DNA of 64,000 nucleotides from Hydractinia symbiolongicarpus (Eukaryota; Cnidaria; Hydrozoa; Anthoathecata; Hydractiniidae), in the NCBI RefSeq assembly GCF_029227915.1, contig NC_079878.1, forward strand, positions 17,672,001-17,736,000, in the 5' to 3' direction. Below, piece by piece: positions 49,097-59,986 of the stretch. The position numbers and the translations under genes were made by a program. Position 1 is the first letter of the stretch. Each line of letters starts with the position of its first letter. The notes under the pieces were generated by a model. The model worked only from the letters and a program-made list of their open reading frames with translations. It had not been told where the DNA came from and ran no database searches.

Positions 49097-50374
49097 CTAA
49101 CGCTTTGTCACGAGATAGGTGTATATCAGACCTCCGATTCCAACTATCAAAGCCCACAAGTCTTGACTCAACCAACCAACCACTTCTTTCGCTCGTTTGA
49201 GTATCCATAATACGATGGATCCTAATATACCCGGTAGAGCTGCAGCGGCCGTCCCTGCCAACCTTCCCAAGAGAGATCCCAACGCATTCAACTTGTTTTT
49301 TATTCAGGACCGGAGGTCCTTTGCACCACCCTTTTCATGATTTTGTGCGTTACCGGTGGATGACCCCCCACCCCCAGGTGACAAAGCTTCTACGAGAAGG
49401 TCGATAACCATACCAAATGCCGTTAGTACGCTGACAACAGTGATGCCCTGCTCACGGAATAGGGTTCGTATCTTTTCAGACAGTGTGGTATCTTTGTCAA
49501 GTACTTTGGTAATCGTCTCCCTGATGCTTTTTATTTGACTGTTAAGTTTACCTTTGAGAATATCGATAATCTCTTGCCGGCCTTTCAACTCATTTTGCAA
49601 ACCTTTCAATCTTTCTTTCGCTTCATTTTGTTGTTCCTCGGTCATATTTGGTGTGTTTTCCATCTCTTCCAACTTGTTTTTTTCTCTGTCAATATGCTGT
49701 TCGAGCTGAACCTTTTTTGCAACTTCATCCTGAAGACTTCCTCTTATGTTTCTCAATGATCTATCCAATCCTAGCAATTCACGCATAGGATATTCAAAGA
49801 GATCACCGGTCTGGGTTGCTTCATGGTCTACAGATTGTTTGACCAATGAAATTAAATCTTCCGTACTTTTTACCACATCCCCAGATATAGCTTCTAATTC
49901 TACATCACTTGCTGTTGTTATTTTAGATGACGAGGGTAGTTCTTCATCTATTTTGTTTAGCTTAGCAGCTTGTCGGGCTGTAATCTTACCTTTTGGTATG
50001 TCAAAGCCTAAATTACGCAGCCTTCTCTTGCCTAATATATCTGATATAGTACCGGCGGCCCTTAGTCTTCCATTGTTTGTCAAAGGTTCGTTTTTATCTC
50101 TGTAGTATAATTCACCATCCTTAATTTCAAAAAGGTCTGTATGTAGCACCTCAGGTTTTGACAGGGATCCTTCAGATAATCTATCATACAACACGTCAAC
50201 CATTTCCCGCAAAACTCTGGTACGTTGAGTGGAACCTCCTCCGAATGATGTTTCTTCCTCACCTGGTGTATGTACTCGCGTACGGTCCCCGGTGGGTATG
50301 AGTGGAAAAGTTTCATCGGTACCTTCATCCGGTCTCCCATGATCTCCAAAAGGGTCAATGTCAATGTCCGCCAT
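49097..50374 (-). pseudogene. Element C coiled-coil/membrane protein, one in-frame stop
   Basis: Open from ATG 50374 (MADIDIDPFGDHG) to TGA 49304-49306, then in frame to 49097. A has TGG (Trp) where this copy has TGA. Blocks as in A: VLHTDLFEIKDGELYYRDK, GTISDILGKRRLRNLGFD, coiled coil, TLFREQGITVVSVLTAFGM, GGGGSS, and membrane segments (AAAALPGILGSIVLWIL) ending VTKR. The nonsense codon removes the last two membrane segments. Confidence 0.8.
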
Positions 50375-50418
50375 TTTTTATTATTTAGAGGATAGTTTTT
50401 TCTAAGATAATAACTAAA
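50375..50418. promoter_or_regulatory. Bidirectional upstream region with AGAGGATAGTTTTT box (C)
   Basis: TATTTAGAGGATAGTTTTTT and TCTAAGATAATAACTAAA lie between divergent starts; reverse-complement match to 19058-19097 in A. A further copy (TTATTTAGAGGATAGTTTTT) is at about 50924-50943, before the gene at 50961. Confidence 0.55.
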
Positions 50419-50907
50419 ATGTCCGAGCTTAATATTCATCCAACTCACGATTATTCGAGTGATCAAGACAAGCTAGTTAATTCTCAACTTGGAGATTTGA
50501 TAAGATTACGAAATAAATTCGACAGTAAGTTGTATAAATACAACAAAGCACTTGACCGATTAGCGATTGCACTCGGCATCTCGGAAAACTTGGTCGTTAC
50601 CACCGGTATTGGTACGATAGTCCTGAGCGCTACCATTATTAGAATTCCCATTTATATGGGATTTTCCGGTATAGGGCCATCCAGCTCTGTTTCCCGTGAA
50701 ATTATCTTGGAATATATTAATAAATATAGAAAGAAATTCAACAAAGTTGAGAAATTATACGATACTACAGTATCGTGTATTGATGAGATTAGAAACTCTT
50801 CCTATTTCTGTGCACCGAATGATAATATTAGCAACATGGAATTTCAAACTTTGTGTGGTATATACTACGAAACTCTGGAAAAGATAAGTAAAATAGATGG
50901 AGAGTGA
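50419..50907 (+). CDS. Element C YPxL-family paralogue, motif lost (162 aa)
   Basis: Same layout as 18587-19057: charged helix, two Gly/Ile-rich hydrophobic segments (about residues 48-95), MEFQTLCGIYYETLEKIS at the end. The N-terminus reads LNIHPTHDYSSDQDK, as if the YPKLPTAP stretch of its neighbour had been shortened. Intact frame. Confidence 0.7.
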   Translation: MSELNIHPTHDYSSDQDKLVNSQLGDLIRLRNKFDSKLYKYNKALDRLAIALGISENLVVTTGIGTIVLSATIIRIPIYMGFSGIGPSSSVSREIILEYINKYRKKFNKVEKLYDTTVSCIDEIRNSSYFCAPNDNISNMEFQTLCGIYYETLEKISKIDGE

Positions 50908-50960
50908 AAGGTGGTTTTTTTAATTATTTAGAGGATAGTTTTTCTTTGTAATAAACTAAA

Positions 50961-51560
50961 ATGACCAATCTTAAGATTTATCCAAAGTTACCCACCGCTC
51001 CCGAGTATTCGAGTGAGCAAGACAAGTTTAACACAAATACAGTTAATTCCCAACTTGATGAGTTGGTAAAATTACAAAAGAAATTCCAGGACAAGGAGTA
51101 TAAATACAACAAAACACTAGACCGATTAGCTATTTCACTCTACATCTCAGAAACCTTGGCCATTTCCACCGGTATTGGTACGATAGCAACCAGTGCTACC
51201 CTTGTTGGAATTCCCATTTCTATAGGACTTTCCAGTGTATCCATAGGTGGAGCTATATCCTGTACCATTATCTCAGCATCGATTAAGAGATATCAAAATA
51301 AACTCAACAAAGTCATGAAATTATGTGATGTTGTAACATCTGCTATTGCTGTGTTTGAAAACTCTTTCTCACGAGCATTGAGTAATGATAATATTAGCCA
51401 CATGGAATTTCAAACTTTGTGTGGTATATACTACGAAGCTCTGGAAAAGATGAGCAAAACAGATAGAAAGATGGAGAGTAAAACACGCAATCAATTTGAA
51501 AAAAGTTTAATGGCGGAAGTTCAAAGTCTAAAAAAGGCGTTAAATCAGGAACAAAGTTAG
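50961..51560 (+). CDS. Element C membrane protein with YPKLPTAP motif (199 aa)
   Basis: Homologue of 17970-18563 with the same N-terminal double motif at residues 7-14, two hydrophobic segments and the C-terminal MEFQTLCGIYYEALEKM and SLKKALNQEQS. The motif and the 10 residues after it (EYSSEQDKFN) are identical in A and C although the following region differs. Intact frame. Confidence 0.75.
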   Translation: MTNLKIYPKLPTAPEYSSEQDKFNTNTVNSQLDELVKLQKKFQDKEYKYNKTLDRLAISLYISETLAISTGIGTIATSATLVGIPISIGLSSVSIGGAISCTIISASIKRYQNKLNKVMKLCDVVTSAIAVFENSFSRALSNDNISHMEFQTLCGIYYEALEKMSKTDRKMESKTRNQFEKSLMAEVQSLKKALNQEQS

Positions 51561-51681
51561 TAATGTGTGCCTGTATACCACTCACATGTTTCATGTGCTA
51601 TTTGAAAAATTGAAAGTAAGGCGGTTTATGACATTATGCGGCCTTACCTCCCGGCCACCCCACGCGATCCCCGGCACAATC

Positions 51682-51704
51682 ATCTTTACCAGACAGGTAA
51701 AGAT
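51682..51704. terminator. Hairpin after the C integrase gene
   Basis: ATCTTTACC and GGTAAAGAT flank AGACA. It starts 31 nt past the expected integrase stop (51736). Stem identical to 17796 in A, loop different. Confidence 0.65.
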
Positions 51705-51735
51705 ACTTTTTGTCATTGTCATGACTTCGTCCCCC

Positions 51736-52711
51736 TCACCAACCTTGCACATAATCAGGAGGTAAATCTGTTCTTCAGGTATTAACATTAATTCCTCTTT
51801 TACAAAAGCCTGTCTAGGTCCGTCCTGAATATAGTACATTACACGGTTACCGGGTTGTGCTATTACCTCACGCAATCTATATGTGTTTTTCGACCATATT
51901 CTATCGGTTGCCCGTCTCCGCCCATCATCATGCTCTTCACCGGGTTGCAGTAGATATCTATACAAGCCATCTTTAGGTAATTCTACTTCAGGTGGATAAC
52001 TCTCTTGATTAACCAAAGTCACCTCTTTCATTATAATAGCATCTTTTGGTTTCATACCAATCATCTGCGTCTTTGTATCGTTTAGCCTATCAATCAGTTT
52101 ATACAGATGCTTAACCCATGTAGATGATACCTTTTCCGAATCATTCAGTTCTTGGGCATCTTGTATTTTGAATTAATTTTCCTCAAGTATCTTGTTCAAC
52201 GCCTCAACAAAAGCTGTGTGCGTATGCTTATATTTTGTAGTCGCCCTTTTAATTTCAACCTTATGCTTATCCAACAATTTTGATACATCTGCTTTGAATT
52301 CTGAACCGTTATCACATTGGAAAGTTTTCGGATAAGTTAATGGTCCTGCCTTGTAGATGTCCTCAATCATGGCGGCAACCTCTTTGGCTTTCTCACTCCT
52401 CAAAGGTCGGGCTACTTTGTATCTGGAGGCAGCATCGATTCCCGACAAAATGTACTTATATTTATTACCATACAGTATGTCACCGGGCATGTACAATAAA
52501 TCGAAGTGATGTAAATCATTAGGGGGGTAACTTCATAATGTGGTCTTTCAACATGTTTTGGGGCGGGTAAATGTACTTGCCAAAATGCTTGTTTTGATAG
52601 CCATTTCTTAATCTCCTTTGGCTTGAAACCGAATCCTCTTAAATTCTGAACAGCCTTTTGTCCTTTCCATAAATTTTGAGGTTGATAGTAAGTCTCTTGA
52701 AGTTTTGACAT
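51736..52711 (-). pseudogene. int: Element C DD35E integrase, broken
   Basis: Starts at ATG 52711 (MSKLQETYY). The frame shifts at a G run near 52527, and the core (52496-52173) keeps CDNGSEF and FVEALNK with 35 residues between. A TAA replaces TTA at 52172-52174, and a further shift near 51755 carries the frame past the normal stop. The codon that is TAA in A is CAA here. Confidence 0.85.
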
Positions 52712-52804
52712 GTTTTATTTATGCACACCTTTATTTATCTCCTTTTTGTTATTATGTAGCACGATAAAAGTTCTTAAAAGTATTTTTACTGATTATATAT
52801 AAAG

Positions 52805-53116
52805 ATGTCTGACGTGGCTACTCAAACTGATCTACATTGTGATACCACCGATGGTGGTGTACCCGACTACAAATTAATGAAACTCAAAGAGTTGAGAGAA
52901 GTGGCTAAATCCCGTGGGATTAAGTATATTTATGGAATGAATAAAGCTAAATTGCGTGAGGTGATTGCGAGGAATGATATTGATCCATCCTACAGCATCG
53001 ACCTAGAAACCAGACAAGAATGGTATGGATACTGTTCCAACTGGAGGGTAAACAACAGAGAAGCATATCTAAGATCTCAAAAACGTTATAATGATAAGAG
53101 ATCTTTCAAAAGGTGA
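52805..53116 (+). CDS. Element C small SAP-like protein (103 aa)
   Basis: Homologue of 16409-16693. N-terminus differs and is longer (TQTDLHCDTTDG), while the SAP part (DYKLMKLKELREVAKSRGIKY) and the basic end (EWYGYCSNWRVNNREAYLRSQKRYNDKRS) are conserved. It is divergent from the integrase, as in A. Intact frame. Confidence 0.75.
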   Translation: MSDVATQTDLHCDTTDGGVPDYKLMKLKELREVAKSRGIKYIYGMNKAKLREVIARNDIDPSYSIDLETRQEWYGYCSNWRVNNREAYLRSQKRYNDKRSFKR

Positions 53117-53117
53117 T

Positions 53118-53144
53118 TAGATCTAGATCTAGATCTAGATCTGG
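53118..53144. repeat. AGATCT simple repeat
   Basis: About four and a half units of AGATCT just after the SAP stop, before the hairpin. Confidence 0.9.
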
Positions 53145-53152
53145 AACGGATT

Positions 53153-53174
53153 TTGTTACTCGCTCAGGTAACAA
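53153..53174. terminator. GTTAC/GTAAC hairpin after the C SAP gene
   Basis: TTGTTACTCGCTCAGGTAAC plus AA. The outer seven pairs are perfect, the inner ones imperfect. Counterpart of 16372 in A. Confidence 0.55.
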
Positions 53175-53364
53175 ATGTTATGAAGGTGATGCTCTCGCGT
53201 CCCGATTTTTTTCCTGGGGGTTTACCCACCAGCATTTCCCCCGGGAAACGATCCATGGTGGCGCGATGTTGGTATCATAAACCGCGGTTTACCACCAACT
53301 ACCCTGTGGAAAATTCCTGTGGTTATGCGGACAAAACCCCTCGCGATCCTCGTCCGGTTTTACG

Positions 53365-53479
53365 ATTATAAAACCATCTTAAAGATTCATAAAATCGTAT
53401 ATCACAACCAGGCATGTCTTCAGGAATCGTTCTGGATTTGATATACAGTAGAGAATACATTGATGACTTTGATCTTTTC
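53365..53479 (+). pseudogene. Upstream box and first 22 codons of the element C RING gene
   Basis: The conserved upstream box (AACCATCTTAAAGAT, then ATCGTATATCAC) is at 53365-53404. The ATG at 53412 opens MSSGIVLDLIYSREYIDDFD, matching the RING protein of A, and homology stops at about 53479. This is the truncated right edge of element C. Confidence 0.8.
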
Positions 53480-54137
53480 AAAGAAAATATGTCCCTGGTG
53501 CAAGTAATATTGCGTCCGGAACACATTACAGTATATACTGCTAATGCGGAAACCCCAGGAAATGTTTCATCAAGGCGAAGATGAAACAGTTTGATCGATT
53601 ACCATGGAGCACGTGGGAACTTTGTTTTTTATACGATTCGTTATACAATTCAACCGAAAGGGGCATCTAAAATTTTTCGCTTGCGAACCTAGGGGACTCA
53701 GTCCCACGCTCCGCAACACTTTCTATACTAGTACTAGCTAGCTTTAGGTGTGAGTGAGGCTAGAAAGGGGCTCATTACATGTAAAAAATAGTGATATACT
53801 AGCTAACATACCCTTTCTTCGTTTTCTTGAAAATGCCCTTCCGTCCATTACGTCCAACAAGCCAATATGGCCATCAACGCAATTTTCATTTCAAGCGCTA
53901 TGTATGTGAGACAATGTCACGTGATATTAGTAAGAGTGACCGTGGCTAAAGCCGTATGCCGACCTGATCTCAACTGGAAACGGCATGGTCTCGACGAACC
54001 AGATTTTCACGGAAGAAATGACTATAAAAAATATTTGGGTAAGTGGGTCAAAAATCGGACGTTTTGAAATTTGATGTACTAGGAAAAAACGCGGAAATTC
54101 GATACGCTCTAATATATTTATGGGAACGAGGAAAATA
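53480..54137. other. Host DNA with one possible exon
   Basis: The stretch 53834-54040 contains an ATG frame (MPFRPLRPTSQ, about 36 codons to TAA) and ends near a good donor (GGGTAAGT at 54040). No family is recognised and no acceptor partner is certain, so I do not call a gene. Confidence 0.3.
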
Positions 54138-54842
54138 CAGTTGACTCTCTCTATCTTGACTACCCTCTATCTCGAACATCTCTCTATCTCGAACCAAAGT
54201 CTCGGTCCCTTGGACATTTGTGTAGGCTCTAAGCTATTTTCCTCTCTTTATCTCGAACCTCTCTATCTCGAATACCTCTCTATCTCGAACCAAAATCTCG
54301 GTCCCGTCTGACTGTTTCTCTCTCTTTCTTGAACTTTTCCGGATTTATGAACCTATTTACACTAAAAATCGAATTAAAATGTTCCATTTTCGAACGAAAA
54401 TGTTTGACGTTCGAACTCTAAAGTCACTCACAAAACATTGTTTATAGTGTTTTGAACCAGAAACCTTCTTGAGGTGAAGATGTCGGCTTTAAAAAGAAAA
54501 CTCAATAACGTTTCTTTAATTCTTTAATTCAAAAATGTCAAATAATTCGGGAAATCGAGAAAGGAATGTCAAACAAGGAGGCAGCAGAAAAATACGGGAT
54601 CCCCAAAAATACAATTTCAACTTGGATGAAAAAAAAAAAGTCTTGTGCATTGAATATTAACATTTTAACATATCTCATTGACCTCTATCAACTCCCGATA
54701 CACTGAAGGTTAAAAATATGTTTTTTACGAAAAAATCCAATTTTTGTCAATTTTTGTCTATCTCGAACTTTCTCTATCTCGAACTTTCTCTATCTCGAAC
54801 AAATTTTCTGGTCCCTTGCGAGTTCGAGATAGAGAGAGTCAG
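54138..54842 (+). mobile_element. Second pogo/Tigger-type element (about 705 bp), right end damaged
   Basis: Begins CAGTTGACTCTCTCTATCTT after TA (54136-54137). It has the same internal CTCGAACC subrepeats and HTH remnant (GMSNKEAAEKYGIP) as 43489-44161. The right end reads AGAGAGAGTCAGTAG and lacks the last bases of the inverted repeat. Extra CTCTATCTCGAA units near the right end account for the longer size. Confidence 0.8.
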
Positions 54843-57236
54843 TAGCTTCGCTGCGCTTGGCTCACTGGCGCTCCCCTTTCACTACGCTCCGCAAAAATAC
54901 GGTCACGTACTTGTAGCCACTTCGTTAATTTGTGTGGTCATTTCTTCATACAACATCAAAGGTTTGGCTACCAAATAGAGGCAGTTGTACTTAGTGTATA
55001 AACTTGAAAATTTGCATGTTTTCAGCGAGTAGGATGAATCGCACGCCTGAATAGCTGTTGCAAGTGTGTGGGCGCGTGCGCGTGCGATCGCACGCGTCTC
55101 ATGGAATTCCCTGACTAAAGAAAATTCTTTACTATCAATTATATTACTCTGTAGTAATATCGAAAACACAATTTCCAGTGCAACATACGTGGTTGACTAA
55201 AAATTTTAAAAAGGGTTAAATTTCTATGTATTTAATTTGAAATCTTTACATCATTCTCACTGTATTTAAGTTTTGCCGCCTAGACATCGAAAAAGCGAGT
55301 CCAGCGGCGCAGTTTGCGCATGACACTTAAAACCCGTTGGGTGATTCTGGCTGATTCTGGGTGGCTCTGGCTGATTCTGGGTGGTTCTGGGTGATTTTGA
55401 GTGGTTCTGGGTAGTTCCATAGTTTAGTAATACCGATTAAATTTTCAATCCCCTGAACAGTGCTTTATTTCTTTCTCCCTACTTTTATAACTATTATCAA
55501 GTTCAAGGACTTAGCAAGTTCATCCCCTCCACTCTCTAAGATAATATTTGTTTTTAGGTATACATTTGTCTCATTGAAGTTAATAACCCTACCCTAGCAG
55601 GTAGCTATGGCTATTTAAGCTATGTCCAACTAGTTAACTACACAGAAATTTGACAAGCTGTTAGCATAAAAGCTAACTGTAGCTGAGAAATCAGGCTTCT
55701 CATTTTGGAAATATGTGTTTATGTGATCAATCACGTACGTCATCACGTGCGTAGCGTACCTAATTTGCTCCGGGTACGCGATTTTCAAAATGGCTATTTT
55801 TTTTTAACAACGCACATGCAAAGGATGTTACGCATGCGATACGGGCTCCAAGGTTAATCTTTGTTGCGCATTCATTTTGCGGTAGAAAAGTGGGGGACGT
55901 TTTGAATCGTGAACCCCAAACACGATGATTGAGCGTCTACGTATAGCGACTCTCTCAATCTTAACTTCCTTTTCTACATGTCCGAAATAGTATACACAAC
56001 TATACTGTCATTTTCATAAATTTATGGTTTATTTTATTTTATGCCTAGTTTTAAAATTAAAAAAAAATCTTTATCCACGTGGCTTAAATAAAACTTCAAA
56101 ATTCATTCGAAAAGTTCAGCTACATTTTAACAAACTTTATAAAAAAAAAATTATACCGCACAAGGGTTTCGTTTTCAAAATTGTGTGAAAAAATCCATTA
56201 TAATACAGACTGGCTATATGGTTTCCAATTGTTTTCTCAAATGAAGAAATTATCTACAATTAAATCCATGATAAAATGTCTGTGCAGTTTTGCAAACTTG
56301 CTTTATCCGCGCTCTGTTGGCGTTCCGCATGGCTGGATTTCTTGTGTAAGACCTAGTTACCAACGATGAAGGGACCAGGAAAAAAGGTTTATGTCTACGT
56401 AGTTCTTTTAACTAAGTCAGGAGTTGGTGAATTAGCTAGGATAGTCAGGTTGGCTATGAATAGGCTAGCTCATGGATTAAAAGGACCAGGACAATTTACG
56501 CCTCTCCTGAAAAAGACTGTAAACTAAACATTGCTACCATCACAGCATTATCGAGATAAAGAGCCCACCACACATCGATAAAACAACACAAGGTTTTTTT
56601 TAAATATGACTATTTTTTATTAGGAAGTAATCTGTCAACGGAGGTACGCGGTTCTTCCTGTACCTCACGTAATTCAGGTAAGTGATAGGACGTAGGAACG
56701 CGATCGCGTACCTCAAAATGAGAAGCCTGAGAAAAGTTTAAACGCACATTAGAATTCCCTGTTGACCAATGTACTGTTGTCTGCAGAGCCATCTCCCTAT
56801 CCCCACACAAGAGCAGGCGCTTGCATTCAGTTTGTCGCAGTCAGAGATGCCATCTCTTTATCACACGCTAATCATATTGTTTTATTACATGATCAGAACT
56901 ATATGTATATATATTTACTGTATGATAAACATACGAGAAAGCTAAGCATCATCTTTATATTGTGCAAAAAATTTTGGAGCACTTAGAGCTGTTTAAGCAT
57001 ACAGATTTGACTCTCAGGTATAATAGAAATAGCCCCTATAAAAACCCATGTTTTTGCAGGGGTTTTTCAAGAAAAAAATAGTATCAGTAAAACTTTAGCC
57101 TTTGTTCTTATTTTGTTCATATTTTTTGGCCTAATTGTTCTTATAAAATTGTTGTAATAAAAAATTGGTATATTTCAAACTTGAACATTGTATTAAGCAA
57201 TGATGTGGTCACAAAAACCCACAAAGTATGATCTTT
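54843..57236. other. Host intergenic DNA, no recognised gene
   Basis: A CG-rich purine/pyrimidine run (GCGCGTGCGCGTGCGATCGC) lies at about 55071-55091. 55199-55305 is repeated at 58561-58668. No coding region recognised. Confidence 0.5.
55341..55417. repeat. 10-bp tandem repeat (GTGATTCTGG type)
   Basis: About eight imperfect units of GTGATTCTGG/GTGGTTCTGG in a row. Confidence 0.85.
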
Positions 57237-59986
57237 ACAATTAAGTTAAGTTCACACTGCAAAAAAGTTCTGTGTTGTGGCGCCTTTTGACACGGCACGT
57301 GTGGATTGAAGCTGCAGCAGTGTGTGTTGCTGCATGTTAATATGAGTATAAGTGACGTATGCTTATCTTCAGTTTGGTCCATGACGTGGCACGTTTGGGT
57401 TGAAGCCGCATCTCTTATTTTTTAATGGGACTCTAGGCCTATCAATAAGAAAATAACACCAGAGCAATAAATCGCTCCCCCAAGGTTACAATAGTTTTAA
57501 GGGCAAGCAATCTGAATAAATAGAATAAGATTATAAACGCATATTTTATCACAAGGTCTTTATATATTTTTGTCCTTTTTTACTGTAAATAATAGAAAGA
57601 GAACATTGATTTCCATGTGAGATGAATTGATATTGCTCAGCCAGAAAAACTTTTTTTGGAATTGGGGGAGCAATAAATGGCTCAGCTAGTTTCTTATTTC
57701 TCATAATTGGGGGAGCCTTTGCATAATTACTCTCCACTTATTGATAGGCCTGGGCCTCCCGATAACAAAAAGTTCTAGGGACAAGGTTGGTCCAAAATGC
57801 TTCAGAATCCATTGCACAATGTACAGTGTGTCAAACATAAGTTTTTTGATTATAAGAATGCGGTTTTCTTGTTTGAGTCGATTTTGATAAAAGTGAGCTT
57901 CAGAGACTCTTAGAAGGGAAAAGGAAAGATTAAGAGGGACACTGTTCATTTTTAGCTTGTTTTCCATTTTAGGGTTTATTTCAAGAAACGCTACGAGGGG
58001 CAGGTGCGTGTAACACCGTAGCGTCAAAAAGATTATTTTGTGCGACATCCGATCAATATATATTGTAACTATCAAAGTCTATTTTGAGTTAAGGCATCAT
58101 AATTATGATTATAGGTTCTAAATAAAACTTGAAAATAGAAAATGGAAAATCCTAATGGAAAACAAAAAAGTGGCGAGGCTAAAAAGCACAGACAACGTAC
58201 AAAGAAGTTGCTTAACTTGATACAGAAACAGGTGTGTTTTTATAATTTGTAATCTGTTCTTCAAGAATTTTCATATCTTGAACAAGAAAGTTTGGTATTT
58301 ATAGGAAACATAGCATGTTGAAACAAGGTTAGCAATAGAATCATCATCATGCACTAAACTTTTTCAAGAATTGGTAAATAAGCCATGAATAATTATAATA
58401 AACACTAAACATAAACACCAAGCATATGAAAAGATATAATAATATTCTCAAATATTCTATCAGGCCTGTAATATAGGCCAGGTCAGTCCTTCACATGCTC
58501 TCTTTACCCAGCTTATAGGTACTTTCCACACACTTTTTTAATTTATTTGCGCCTTCGAATTAAAAATTTTAAAAAGGGTTAAATTTCTATGTATTTAATT
58601 TGAAATCTTTACATCATTCTCACTGTATTTAAGTTTTGCCGCCTAGACATCGAAAAAGCGAGTCCAGTTAAGTTAAGTTCACACTGCAAAAAAGTTCTGT
58701 GTTGTGGCGCCTTTTGACACGGCACGTGTGGATTGAAGCTGCAGCAGTGTGTGTTGCTGCATGTTAATATGAGTATAAGTGACGTATGCTTATCTTCAGT
58801 TTGGTCCATGACGTGGCACGTTTGGGTTGAAGCCGCATCTCTTATTTTTTAATGGGACTCTAGGCCTATCAATAAGAAAATAACACCAGAGCAATAAATC
58901 GCTCCCCCAAGGTTACAATAGTTTTAAGGGCAAGCAATCTGAATAAATAGAATAAGATTATAAACGCATATTTTATCACAAGGTCTTTATATATTTTTGT
59001 CCTTTTTTACTGTAAATAATAGAAAGAGAACATTGATTTCCATGTGAGATGAATTGATATTGCTCAGCCAGAAAAACTTTTTTTGGAATTGGGGGAGCAA
59101 TAAATGGCTCAGCTAGTTTCTTATTTCTCATAATTGGGGGAGCCTTTGCATAATTACTCTCCACTTATTGATAGGCCTGGGCCTCCCGATAACAAAAAGT
59201 TCTAGGGACAAGGTTGGTCCAAAATGCTTCAGAATCCATTGCACAATGTACAGTGTGTCAAACATAAGTTTTTTGATTATAAGAATGCGGTTTTCTTGTT
59301 TGAGTCGATTTTGATAAAAGTGAGCTTCAGAGACTCTTAGAAGGGAAAAGGAAAGATTAAGAGGGACACTGTTCATTTTTAGCTTGTTTTCCATTTTAGG
59401 GTTTATTTCAAGAAACGCTACGAGGGGCAGGTGCGTGTAACACCGTAGCGTCAAAAAGATTATTTTGTGCGACATCCGATCAATATATATTGTAACTATC
59501 AAAGTCTATTTTGAGTTAAGGCATCATAATTATGATTATAGGTTCTAAATAAAACTTGAAAATAGAAAATGGAAAATCCTAATGGAAAACAAAAAAGTGG
59601 CGAGGCTAAAAAGCACAGACAACGTACAAAGAAGTTGCTTAACTTGATACAGAAACAGGTGTGTTTTTATAATTTGTAATCTGTTCTTCAAGAATTTTCA
59701 TATCTTGAACAAGAAAGTTTGGTATTTATAGGAAACATAGCATGTTGAAACAAGGTTAGCAATAGAATCATCATCATGCACTAAACTTTTTCAAGAATTG
59801 GTAAATAAGCCATGAATAATTATAATAAACACTAAACATAAACACCAAGCATATGAAAAGATATAATAATATTCTCAAATATTCTATCAGGCCTGTAATA
59901 TAGGCCAGGTCAGTCCTTCACATGCTCTCTTTACCCAGCTTATAGGTACTTTCCACACACTTTTTTAATTTATTTGCGCCTTCGAA
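57237..59986. repeat. Rearranged duplication: two 1.32-kb copies joined by a 107-bp fragment
   Basis: 57241-58560 recurs at 58668-59986 (offset 1,427 bp) with no visible difference. Between them, 58561-58668 copies 55199-55305. The simplest reading is a tandem duplication of 55199-58560 followed by loss of about 1.93 kb from the second copy, or a template switch. The identity implies a recent event or an assembly artefact. Confidence 0.85.
58141..58230 (+). other. Possible 5' coding exon (also at 59568-59657)
   Basis: The ATG at 58141 opens 30 codons rich in Lys/Gln (SGEAKKHRQRTKKLLNLIQKQ-like) that end at a GTGTGT donor-like site. Lys-rich first exons of this kind start hAT- and ZMYM-like proteins, but nothing downstream confirms it. 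Confidence 0.25.

Larger units (their letters stand above)
42136..53479. mobile_element. Element C: Polinton related to A, reversed and truncated on the right
   Basis: It begins with AGAGATAGGAAA, a diverged relative of the inverted repeat of A, and carries the A genes in reversed orientation and the same order as far as the small SAP gene. It stops 68 bp into the RING gene (53479). Double-SAP gene, most of RING, polymerase and right repeat are absent. Coding DNA differs from A at roughly one base in six by eye in the capsid gene. A pogo-type insertion and several nonsense or frameshift changes show it is dead. Confidence 0.9.

Noticed and set aside
54903-55169. 88-codon minus frame with RARAHT region
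   Set aside because: It reads a CG-rich simple-sequence run; no recognisable domain.
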